From the NCBI RefSeq assembly GCF_002321025.1, contig NZ_DCLL01000044.1, positions 1 through 30,584 on the forward strand: a stretch of DNA of 30,584 bases. The letters are read 5' to 3'. Below the pieces are notes generated by a model that was not told where the DNA came from, did not search any database, and saw nothing but the letters and a program-made list of their open reading frames with translations. A program made the translations under genes and the position numbers. Source of the stretch: Acinetobacter lwoffii. GTDB lineage: Bacteria; Pseudomonadota; Gammaproteobacteria; Pseudomonadales; Moraxellaceae. Of the stretch, positions 16,150-23,540 are shown one piece after another; positions within the stretch are counted from its first letter, which is position 1; every line of letters starts with the position of its first letter.

Positions 16150-17979
16150 TTAGATATCACGTACCGCACCTTTCGACGCACTAGTAGTATGCATCGCATA
16201 CGCTTTCAGTGCTTTAGACACTTTACGCGGACGCTGTTCAGCAGGCTGCCAGCCTTTGGCTTCTTGTGCTTCACGGCGCGCTGCCATGGTTGCATCATCC
16301 ACTGCCAGGTGAATGGTACGGTTTGGAATATCAATTTCGATACGGTCGCCATCTTCCACCAGACCAATTGCACCGCCTTCAGCCGCTTCAGGCGACACGT
16401 GACCAATCGACAGACCAGACGAACCACCCGAGAAACGGCCATCCGTTAAAAGTGCGCAGTCTTTACCCAAACCTTTCGATTTTAAGTAACTGGTTGGATA
16501 CAGCATTTCCTGCATACCCGGGCCACCACGTGGACCTTCATAGCGAATCACGACGACATCACCCGCAGTGATTTTGCCGCCAAGAATGGCTTCAACTGCA
16601 GCATCCTGACTTTCAAACACACGTGCAGTCCCGTTGAATTTCAGGATTGAATCATCCACACCCGCAGTTTTTACGATACAGCCTTCTAGCGCGATGTTGC
16701 CGTAAAGTACCGCTAGACCACCATCTTGTGAGAAGGCATTGGCTGCATTACGGATCACGCCATTGTCACGGTCACCATCTAAGCGCGCATAGTAACGGTC
16801 TTGCGAGAATGCGGTCTGGGTCGGAACACCGCCCGGTGCCGATTTGAAGAATTGATACACCTCTTCATCTTCGGTACGGATGATGTCCCATTTATCCAAG
16901 GCATCTTTTAAAGTTTTTTCATGCACGGTTGGAACAGAAGTATCCAGCAAGCCCGCGCGATCCAGTTCACCCAGGATCGACATGATGCCACCGGCACGGT
17001 GTACATCTTCCATATGCACGTCCTGCTTCGCCGGCGCAACCTTACAAAGAACTGGCACATTACGTGACAAACGATCGATGTCAGTCATGGTAAAGTCGAC
17101 TTCTGCCTCGTGTGCTGCTGCCAACAAATGTAGAACCGTATTGGTTGAACCACCCATGGAAATGTCTAAAGTCATCGCATTTTCAAACGCTGCTTTGGTC
17201 GCGATTGAACGTGGCAATAAGCTGTAGTCATTTTGCTCATAATGACGTTTAGTGATTTCAACAATCAATTGACCCGCACGCTCGAATAATTTTTTACGGT
17301 TGGCATGGGTTGCCAGCGTTGAACCATTGCCCGGAAGCGATAAACCAAGTGCTTCAGTCAAACAGTTCATCGAGTTTGCGGTAAACATGCCTGAACATGA
17401 ACCACAGGTTGGGCAAGCTGAACGTTCATATTCAGCAACTTCTTCATCAGTGAAGCTGTCATCTGCTGCAACAATCATGGCATCAACCAGATCAATGGCT
17501 TTTTCATTGCCACGGATTTTGACCTTGCCCGCTTCCATTGGACCGCCAGAGACAAATACTACTGGAATGTTCAGACGCATCGCGGCCATTAACATGCCTG
17601 GGGTGATCTTGTCACAGTTCGAGATACATACCATCGCATCGGCACAATGGGCATTGACCATGTACTCGACCGAGTCTGCAATCAGGTCACGCGAAGGCAA
17701 TGAATACAACATGCCATCATGACCCATCGCGATGCCGTCATCGACCGCAATAGTATTGAATTCTTTGGCCACGCCGCCTGACGCTTCAATTTGACGTGCC
17801 ACCAGCTGACCCAGGTCTTTAAGATGCACATGACCCGGTACAAACTGGGTGAACGAGTTCACCACCGCAATAATCGGCTTACCGAAATCTTCATCTTTCA
17901 TGCCGGTGGCACGCCATAAACCGCGTGCGCCAGCCATATTTCTTCCGTGTGTCGATGTTTTTGAACGATAGTCAGGCAT
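16150..17979 (-). CDS. ilvD: Dihydroxy-acid dehydratase, E. coli-type [4Fe-4S]
   Basis: At 609 residues this is the long E. coli-like IlvD (616), catalysing the third common step of branched-chain amino-acid synthesis. Cluster cysteines are Cys 122 (SNCDKITPGM) and Cys 195 (CGSCSGMFTANSM); the first cysteine of the [2Fe-2S] branch is absent (FVPGHVH instead of TPCNMH). TDGRFSGGSSG carries the conserved serine. ATG is preceded by GGAA at eight bases. [4Fe-4S] enzymes of this type are known to be oxygen-labile, so the neighbouring [2Fe-2S] copy may act as its backup. It ends in its own terminator. Confidence 0.96.
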   Translation of the reverse strand: MPDYRSKTSTHGRNMAGARGLWRATGMKDEDFGKPIIAVVNSFTQFVPGHVHLKDLGQLVARQIEASGGVAKEFNTIAVDDGIAMGHDGMLYSLPSRDLIADSVEYMVNAHCADAMVCISNCDKITPGMLMAAMRLNIPVVFVSGGPMEAGKVKIRGNEKAIDLVDAMIVAADDSFTDEEVAEYERSACPTCGSCSGMFTANSMNCLTEALGLSLPGNGSTLATHANRKKLFERAGQLIVEITKRHYEQNDYSLLPRSIATKAAFENAMTLDISMGGSTNTVLHLLAAAHEAEVDFTMTDIDRLSRNVPVLCKVAPAKQDVHMEDVHRAGGIMSILGELDRAGLLDTSVPTVHEKTLKDALDKWDIIRTEDEEVYQFFKSAPGGVPTQTAFSQDRYYARLDGDRDNGVIRNAANAFSQDGGLAVLYGNIALEGCIVKTAGVDDSILKFNGTARVFESQDAAVEAILGGKITAGDVVVIRYEGPRGGPGMQEMLYPTSYLKSKGLGKDCALLTDGRFSGGSSGLSIGHVSPEAAEGGAIGLVEDGDRIEIDIPNRTIHLAVDDATMAARREAQEAKGWQPAEQRPRKVSKALKAYAMHTTSASKGAVRDI

Positions 17980-18079
17980 TTTATATTTCCAACAAAGTTT
18001 GAGCTTGCAATGAATCGGGCAGATCCACTCTGGCTAAATCATACTGACAAGGAGCTTAAATCAGTTGAATTTTAAACCT

Positions 18080-18106
18080 ATCATACTACAAGCCCTTGAT
18101 TTACAA
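18080..18106 (-). promoter_or_regulatory. Candidate promoter of the [4Fe-4S] ilvD
   Basis: On the minus strand TTGTAA (18101-18106) and TATGAT (18080-18085) are separated by 15 bp, shorter than ideal, about 100 bp before the ATG. The 408-bp gap between ilvD and fmt (17980-18387) is otherwise AT-rich; I saw no gene, attenuator leader peptide or clear riboswitch in it. Confidence 0.35.
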
Positions 18107-18353
18107 GATGGCCTTTTGGGTGTAGATACAGGCAAAAATGTCTATAGAGAGATTTGGATGATCTGACGATAAAAATTTCTTAATGAAATCTACTATACCG
18201 CCATCATCATCAGGACAATACAAAACTTTCATGAATAATTTTTACAATTTGCATGAGTTTTTTTTATATAAAAATTCCACTGAAATTCAAGTACTCACAG
18301 GCTCTATTCGATAAGTTTTTGCAACGATTAGGCTGAAATTTGGCTTTTGGCTT

Positions 18354-18359
18354 ATAATA
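18354..18359 (+). promoter_or_regulatory. Candidate -10 box of fmt-rsmB
   Basis: A perfect TATAAT stands 28 bp before the fmt start. No good -35 hexamer lies at the right distance. Confidence 0.4.
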
Positions 18360-18387
18360 GCTTTTAAGTTTATTTGGAATTTCATGT

Positions 18388-19350
18388 GTGAAGATCATAT
18401 TTGCAGGCACACCAGAATTTGCAGCGACTGCATTGGCTGCGTTGCTTAGAACCGAACATGAAATTGTGGCGGTCTATACTCAACCGGACCGCAAGGCCGG
18501 ACGTGGACAAAAGCTCACGGCATCTGCGGTGAAGCAGTTAGCGCTTGAACATCATCTTTCGGTCTATCAGCCTTTACATTTCAAGTCATCGACTGAAGAA
18601 GGTCTGGCGGCGCAAGCGGAACTTAAAGCCTTAAATGCAGATGTGATGGTGGTGGCAGCTTATGGCCTGATCCTGCCACAAGTGGTTCTGGATACGCCAA
18701 AATATGGTTGCCTGAATATTCATGGTTCGCTGTTGCCACGCTGGCGCGGTGCAGCCCCGATTCAGCGCGCGATTGCTACCGGCGATATCGAAACAGGTGT
18801 GACCATTATGAAAATGGCAGCCGGTCTGGATACCGGGGACATGATGTATAAAACACTGTGCCCGATTAGCGCCGAAGATACATCTGCCAGCCTGCATGAC
18901 AAACTGGCGCTGCAAGGTGCTGAGGCGATTGTGGCCGTGCTCGAATCGGAACAGACTTTACAGCACTATCTTGAGACCCGTGAAGTTCAGGATGAAAATC
19001 TGACTGTCTACGCGCATAAACTGACAAAAGCCGAAGCACAAATTGACTGGACCCAGCCTGCAGCAGATATTGACCGTAATATTCGTGCCTTTAATCCCTG
19101 GCCAGTGGCATTCACCCCGCTAGATGACGGCAACAATTTACGCATCTGGAATTCATCACTTTCCACACAAAAGGCAAGCAATGCCCTGCCTAGTGAAGTG
19201 ATTGCCCTGGATAAAGACGGCGTGCATGTGATGTGTGGTGATCAACATGCTATTTGCATCACCAATCTGCAATGGCCAGGTGGCAAAGCCCTGAATGCTG
19301 TTCAAATTAATCAAACTCAAAAACTATCGGTAGGACATAAATTCGCATGA
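18388..19350 (+). CDS. fmt: Methionyl-tRNA formyltransferase
   Basis: The enzyme formylates initiator Met-tRNA using 10-formyl-tetrahydrofolate. The 320-residue protein has the N-terminal formyltransferase domain with catalytic Asn 110, His 112 and Asp 148 (CLNIHGSLLPRWRGAAP and GLDTGDM) and the C-terminal OB-like domain (~205-315). The start is GTG, giving MKIIFAGTPEF, with GGA about 10 bases upstream; an ATG four bases earlier is out of frame. Its last codons overlap the rsmB start by 4 bp (ATGA), the usual fmt-rsmB pairing. Confidence 0.97.
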   Translation: MKIIFAGTPEFAATALAALLRTEHEIVAVYTQPDRKAGRGQKLTASAVKQLALEHHLSVYQPLHFKSSTEEGLAAQAELKALNADVMVVAAYGLILPQVVLDTPKYGCLNIHGSLLPRWRGAAPIQRAIATGDIETGVTIMKMAAGLDTGDMMYKTLCPISAEDTSASLHDKLALQGAEAIVAVLESEQTLQHYLETREVQDENLTVYAHKLTKAEAQIDWTQPAADIDRNIRAFNPWPVAFTPLDDGNNLRIWNSSLSTQKASNALPSEVIALDKDGVHVMCGDQHAICITNLQWPGGKALNAVQINQTQKLSVGHKFA

Positions 19351-20654
19351 GCCAAATTCAATCATCAGCTAAAAACTTGAATTTGCGCGCGCAAGTTGTA
19401 AAAACGCTATTGGCTGTACAAAATGGTCAATCACTTGCTTCTGTACTCAATCAACATATCAACATCGTGTCTGAGCGTGACCGTGGTCTGTATCACGAGT
19501 TAACTTTGGGCTGTTTACGTCAGTGGCATGGCCTGAAAGCCATTACTTTACCTTTATTAACCAAACCTCTTGATAACCAAGCTTTAGAAAGCTGCTTATA
19601 TCTGGGTTTGTATCAGATTCTATGTACCCGTATTCCGGCGCATGCTGCGATTTCAGAAACCGTGACTGCAGCCAAACAGCTGGGCTTTGAACCTTTAAGC
19701 GGTCTGGTCAATGCCGTTCTGCGTCGTGTTTCACGTGAAACAGAAGAATTTGACCTGGCTTTAAATCAGGCGCATGGTCTGCCAAGCTGGCTCTACAAGC
19801 GTTTAAAGAAAGACTGGCCAGAACAGCTTGCCGAACTGTCGCATGACTTGAAACAGATTGCGCCGCTCACCTTGCGTGTCAATGTCAACCAGGTCAGCCG
19901 CGATGAATATCTGGAAATTCTGGAAGAAGAAGGTTATGAGGCGCGTGCCTGCACTCTTTCCGAAGTTGGCATCGTTCTGGAACAGAATGTCCATATTCCG
20001 AATCTGCCAGGCTATGAAGCCGGTGGTTTCTCGGTTCAGGATGAACATGCCCAGCTATGTGCGACCTTAGTTCCTGACCTTGAAGGCAAAGTCGTGGTAG
20101 ATGCCTGCGCCGCTCCAGGGGGTAAGACCGCGCACATTCTGGAAAAATATAGCCCGAAAAAGCTTTATGCGATTGATCAGGATGCCAAACGTTTAGTCCG
20201 TGTGGCAGAAAATCTGGAACGTTTACTGTTAACTGAATATGCCGACGTTGAAATTATCGCGGCTGATGCGATCACTTGGACAGCACCTGAGCCGGTCGAT
20301 TGTATCGTACTGGATGCGCCATGTTCTGCGATTGGTGTGATCCGTCGTCATCCGGATATTCGCTTGCTACGTCACTCTACAGATATTCCGCAAACGGTAC
20401 AGCTGCAAAAGCAGATTCTGGAAAATATGTGGCAGCAACTGAAAGTCGGTGGTACTTTGCTGTACATCACCTGTTCAATTCTGAAAGCCGAAAACGAACA
20501 GCAGATGGTCGAATTCTTTGCTCAACATGCCGATGCCAAAGAAATCAAAATCGAAGTCGATTGGGGCATCGAACAGATTCACGGTCGTCAATTGTTACCG
20601 AAAGCGGATCAAGGCGACGGCTTCTTCTATTGCCGTATAGAAAAAATTGCATAA
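19347..20654 (+). CDS. rsmB: 16S rRNA (cytosine-967-C5)-methyltransferase
   Basis: The protein methylates C967 of 16S rRNA with S-adenosylmethionine. The 435 residues show a NusB-like N-terminal RNA-binding domain (~10-135) and a Rossmann methyltransferase domain: SAM motif DACAAPGGKT (252-261), DAPCSAIGVIRRHPDIR with Cys 326, and YITCSILKAENE with catalytic Cys 376. The length matches E. coli RsmB (429). It is translated by coupling with fmt and ends 18 bp before a terminator. Confidence 0.97.
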   Translation: MSQIQSSAKNLNLRAQVVKTLLAVQNGQSLASVLNQHINIVSERDRGLYHELTLGCLRQWHGLKAITLPLLTKPLDNQALESCLYLGLYQILCTRIPAHAAISETVTAAKQLGFEPLSGLVNAVLRRVSRETEEFDLALNQAHGLPSWLYKRLKKDWPEQLAELSHDLKQIAPLTLRVNVNQVSRDEYLEILEEEGYEARACTLSEVGIVLEQNVHIPNLPGYEAGGFSVQDEHAQLCATLVPDLEGKVVVDACAAPGGKTAHILEKYSPKKLYAIDQDAKRLVRVAENLERLLLTEYADVEIIAADAITWTAPEPVDCIVLDAPCSAIGVIRRHPDIRLLRHSTDIPQTVQLQKQILENMWQQLKVGGTLLYITCSILKAENEQQMVEFFAQHADAKEIKIEVDWGIEQIHGRQLLPKADQGDGFFYCRIEKIA

Positions 20655-20671
20655 GTCATGTGTTTAAAATG

Positions 20672-20696
20672 AAAGGCAGCGCAAGCTGCCTTTTTT
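20672..20696 (+). terminator. Terminator of fmt-rsmB, possibly bidirectional
   Basis: GGCAGC and GCTGCC with a GCAA loop precede six T on the plus strand. The minus strand is also T-rich after the stem, so it may end the convergent ZIP gene as well. Confidence 0.9.
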
Positions 20697-20724
20697 ATGG
20701 CTTGTGATTTAGTGAATATGAGGT

Positions 20725-21423
20725 TTATTGAATAAACTTAAAAATTACCAGACTGCTCGCCAATGCCGCCATGCCGCTGACCAGCCCATAGACTGTTTCA
20801 TGACCTTCAGAATAGCGTTTTGCCGTCGGCAATAATTCATCCAGTGCCAGAATAAAATAACCGAGCGCTGCCCCCAATGGTTCTGCCAGTCCGGAAACCA
20901 AACTGGCCCAGAGCGCATAATCTTTACGGCCGGTGGCCATATAGACCGGCAAGGCAATCGCCACACCTTCTGGTACATTATGAATCACAATTGCCACCGC
21001 CAACGGCGCGCCCAAAGCAGGGCTTTCCAGCGTGGCAAAAAATGTCGCCAGTCCTTCCGGCAGGTTATGTGCGCTAATCGCAAACAGGGTCAGCATGCCG
21101 GTACGCAGTAATTGAGGTGAACTGACCCCCTTGGCAGAATGGGTTTCAATCGTGTCATGTGGATTCGGCACAAAGCGATCCAGCAACAACACCAGAACCA
21201 CACCCAGTAAAAAAGCAAAAGTACCAAAGGCAAAACCGGTTTTTTCATCAAAATCCAGGCTAAAGGACGCGATCGATTTGTTCAAAATTTCGGTTAAAGA
21301 GACATAAATCATGGCCCCGGCAGCAAAGGCCAGCAGGCGGAAATTAGGTTTTTTTAAGAATAATACCAGTCCCCCACCCACCACGGTGGCCAGCCCGGCA
21401 AATAAAGTCACGGCAAAGGCTGT
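20725..21423 (-). pseudogene. zupT: ZIP-family metal transporter, main fragment (codons 8 to stop), split by element 3
   Basis: These 232 codons encode nearly all of a ZupT-like ZIP permease for uptake of Zn2+ and other divalent cations. The metal-site helices HNLPEGLATF and HNVPEGVAIALP and the family C-terminus YGLVSGMAAL are present. Element 3 separates this part from its first seven codons at 23295-23315. The joined gene would encode 239 residues starting MDKSIFK-TAFAVTLFAG. A TTG at 21454-21456 inside the element is in frame (NIVKVGGVCQ joined to TAFAV) but lacks a clear ribosome site, so production is doubtful. Compared with my memory of E. coli ZupT (LLAFSLGFAAG), the second helix reads LLAFAAG and seems four residues short. 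Confidence 0.85.
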
Positions 21424-21573
21424 TTGACATACTCCCCCCACTTTCACGATGTTCAAGTGGGGGATTCTAAAAGCAAAAGCTCCTAGGTGAATTCCTTACG
21501 GATTTCACTTGCTTTCTGCTTCGCAAGGTGACCTTTACCGCATCCACCCTCCACAGACAAAACGGTGTGACCC
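21404..21573 (-). ncRNA. Predicted omega-RNA (reRNA) of element 3, guide at 21404-21423
   Basis: The right-end hairpin CCCCCACTT/AAGTGGGGG (21435-21443 and 21455-21463) would be followed by the guide ACAGCCTTTGCCGTGACTTT, which is codons 8-14 of the split ZIP gene. This copy has an intact TnpB, so it is the best candidate for an active OMEGA complex here. The 5' limit is approximate. Confidence 0.5.
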
Positions 21574-22787
21574 ACCGCCAAAATGTTGCGAGATGCATTA
21601 ATATCTGCATTCTCGCTAAAACAACAACTGACACACTCAAAGTTTGCTTGAGTAAGCCTATTTTCTTTTGCAACATGACCACATGAACTACAAGTTTGAC
21701 TTGTATATCTAGGGTCAACTTTAACGAATAAACCACCTCGCCATTGCTGTTTGTACACCAACATATTAACAAGCATTGACCAACCTTGATCCAGGATTGA
21801 TTTGTTCAAGCCTGATTTAGCTTTAACATTCTTTCCTTTTTCTTCGATTGAGCCTTTGGCTGACTTCGACATATTGGCTACTTTTAAGTCCTCAACTACG
21901 ATCATTGCGTGGTTTTTGCTGAGCGTTGTGGTGACTTTGTGCAAGTAGTCATGCCGAATATTGGCAATATGATGGTGTAATTTATTGATCTTGAGATTCA
22001 GCTTTTTCCAATTTTGACTGAACTTGTTTTTCTTTCTCAGCTTGCGCTGAAGCCTAGCTAACTTTACCTGATTGGCCTTGAAACTATTGATCGGGTCGAA
22101 TACTTGACCACTAGACGTTGTAATTAATTTCTTAATACCCAAGTCAATACCAATGGCTGATTCTGATGGGTGTATCGGTGTTTCTATTGTGTTTTCAGCA
22201 CCAAATGACACATACCATTTTCCGACATGCTTTGAGATTGTGACGTTCTTAATCTCACCCACAATATTTTGTGATTTTCTGAATTTCACAATGCCAATGT
22301 CATTAGGTAACTTAACTTGGTTACCTTTAACCCAGCAATATCTATCAAATTGAACAATACGAATGGAATCATAGCCATTAGATTTCTTTTTGAATCGTGG
22401 CATAAGTGGTCTAAGTTGGACTTCACGACCATCAGGCAATTTGAAGAATCTTGGTTTTTTGGCTTTAAATGGTTTTTGCTTTAACTTGGCTTGTTCTTTC
22501 GGGTCAAAGAACTTCCCCCAGGCATCACCAAGATCACGCACTTTTTGTTGAAGTGAAACGCCATTTGAACTGTTTTCTAGAAAAGCACACTCAGGTTTTT
22601 TTCGTAATTCAGGAATTTTATTGACTAAATTAACTTTGTTGATTCGCTCATTATTAGCAAGCATCTCGAACGATACAGCTAAAATTTGATTCCAAACAAA
22701 ACGTGCAGAGCCAAGCAACTTGTTTAAAACAAGCTCCTGCTCTGCATTAGGCTCAAGCCTAAATTTATACGCTTTGTTGATTTTCAT
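21483..22787 (-). CDS. tnpB: TnpB RNA-guided nuclease of element 3
   Basis: This intact 434-residue TnpB has RuvC motif I GIDLGIKK, motif II IVVEDLKV, a zinc ribbon with CSSCGH and CVSCCF, and motif III NADINASRN. The start MKINKAYKFRLEPN is preferred because it matches element 2; the frame extends ten codons upstream into the 43-bp gap to tnpA. The family, ancestral to Cas12, cuts double-stranded DNA at sites matching its omega-RNA guide next to a target-adjacent motif. It ends in TAG about 60 bp before the right end, leaving room for the omega-RNA scaffold. Confidence 0.95.
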   Translation of the reverse strand: MKINKAYKFRLEPNAEQELVLNKLLGSARFVWNQILAVSFEMLANNERINKVNLVNKIPELRKKPECAFLENSSNGVSLQQKVRDLGDAWGKFFDPKEQAKLKQKPFKAKKPRFFKLPDGREVQLRPLMPRFKKKSNGYDSIRIVQFDRYCWVKGNQVKLPNDIGIVKFRKSQNIVGEIKNVTISKHVGKWYVSFGAENTIETPIHPSESAIGIDLGIKKLITTSSGQVFDPINSFKANQVKLARLQRKLRKKNKFSQNWKKLNLKINKLHHHIANIRHDYLHKVTTTLSKNHAMIVVEDLKVANMSKSAKGSIEEKGKNVKAKSGLNKSILDQGWSMLVNMLVYKQQWRGGLFVKVDPRYTSQTCSSCGHVAKENRLTQANFECVSCCFSENADINASRNILAVGHTVLSVEGGCGKGHLAKQKASEIRKEFT

Positions 22788-22830
22788 AAATGAGTATGTA
22801 TGTGTTAATATAATCAAATGCTATCATTAA

Positions 22831-23244
22831 ATGAACAATCAAACAATGACTGAAATCTATAAAAACCGCTATTCAGCCTTTAACTTACACGTACACTTAG
22901 TATTTATTACAAAGTACAGAAAGAAAATCCTAAATGATCTACATCATAAGTATTTTAGTGAGTATGTAGCCGAAATATGCAAAGATTTTGATGCAGAACT
23001 AAAAGAATGTAATGGTGAGGCTGACCATGTTCACATGCTTATTCAGTACCCACCAACTGTTCAGCTTAGTAAGTTGGTGAATAATTTAAAATCGGTAACA
23101 AGCAGAAGAATGCGGAATGAATTTTTAGATTTACGTGGTAGTTATGCAAAACCTGTTTTATGGTCAAGGTCTTATTTTGCAGGGTCGTGCGGTGGTGCGT
23201 CTTTGGATATTATTAAAAATTACATTCAAAACCAACAAGGTTAA
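22831..23244 (+). CDS. tnpA: IS200/IS605-family TnpA transposase (HUH, Y1)
   Basis: This 137-residue single-strand transposase moves the element by peel-and-paste at the hairpin ends. The HUH motif is visible as EADHVHMLI (His 66, His 68) and the nucleophile as Tyr 131 in IIKNYIQNQ. The N-terminus YSAFNLHVHLVFITKYR is typical. The annotated ATG gives MNNQTMTEIY; the second Met, five residues later, is an equally possible start. It is divergent from tnpB, with a 43-bp gap that must hold both promoters. No frame damage is seen, so it should be active. Confidence 0.95.
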   Translation: MNNQTMTEIYKNRYSAFNLHVHLVFITKYRKKILNDLHHKYFSEYVAEICKDFDAELKECNGEADHVHMLIQYPPTVQLSKLVNNLKSVTSRRMRNEFLDLRGSYAKPVLWSRSYFAGSCGGASLDIIKNYIQNQQG

Positions 23245-23294
23245 AATCTGTGAAATTCACCTCCACCCTGACTGTCGGGTGGAGTCCTCTTTCA

Positions 23295-23315
23295 CTTAAA
23301 GATAGACTTGTCCAT
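23295..23315 (-). pseudogene. zupT: First seven codons of the split ZIP transporter gene
   Basis: ATG GAC AAG TCT ATC TTT AAG (MDKSIFK) runs straight into the left end of element 3. Joined to ACA GCC TTT at 21423 it continues in frame. The promoter should lie between here and the metS terminator. No strong ribosome site precedes the ATG, so the exact start is uncertain. Confidence 0.65.
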
Positions 23316-23348
23316 CTGAAACGGAAATCATGTCAAAGCATCAGCCAT

Positions 23349-23384
23349 TAAAAAAGTCATTATCATCAAGGATGATAATGACTT
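23349..23384 (-). terminator. Terminator of the NSS transporter-metS operon (minus strand)
   Basis: A perfect 14-bp stem, AAGTCATTATCATC with its complement around a 3-base loop, leads on the minus strand into TTTTTAAT, 36 bp after the metS stop. Confidence 0.9.
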
Positions 23385-23419
23385 CCGTTTATGGCAACAG
23401 TAGGTTTATGTGAAGATTT

Positions 23420-23530
23420 TTAGTCTTCTGGTTCTTCCGGATTTTTTGCCAGATGAATCACAGCCAGTACCAGACCACCCCATAATAAAACGATAGAGAT
23501 GATCATCATGATTAGTGCAGATGTATTCAT
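23420..23530 (-). CDS. metS: Small membrane subunit of an NSS methionine/alanine importer (MetS-like)
   Basis: The 36-residue product MNTSALIMMIISIVLLWGGL followed by a short charged tail ending KNPEEPED is one membrane helix. Small proteins of this size and pattern accompany NSS transporters; MetS of Corynebacterium glutamicum is needed with MetP for methionine and alanine uptake. The ribosome site AGGAGA overlaps the stop codon of the upstream transporter gene (TAGGAGAGCGAATATG), so the two are coupled. The protein is too short for ordinary gene calling. Assignment rests on position, length and helix pattern. Confidence 0.85.
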   Translation of the reverse strand: MNTSALIMMIISIVLLWGGLVLAVIHLAKNPEEPED

Positions 23531-23540
23531 ATTCGCTCTC

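Larger units (their letters stand above)
21424..23294 (-). mobile_element. IS200/IS605-type element 3, complete (divergent tnpA and tnpB), inserted in a ZIP gene
   Basis: The element is 1871 bp and has no terminal inverted repeats, as expected for this family. Instead each end has a hairpin: right end 21435-21463 followed on the element strand by TCAA, and left end CTCCACCC/GGGTGGAG at 23261-23284. The exact ends are supported because removing 21424-23294 joins AAG to ACA and restores one reading frame of the ZIP gene. tnpA (plus) and tnpB (minus) diverge as in IS605. It is the likely source of transposase for the two tnpA-less copies. Confidence 0.9.

Noticed and set aside
21424..21456. Functional ZIP protein started from the TTG inside element 3
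   Set aside because: The frame joins correctly, but no ribosome site precedes the TTG, so it is noted only as a possibility.
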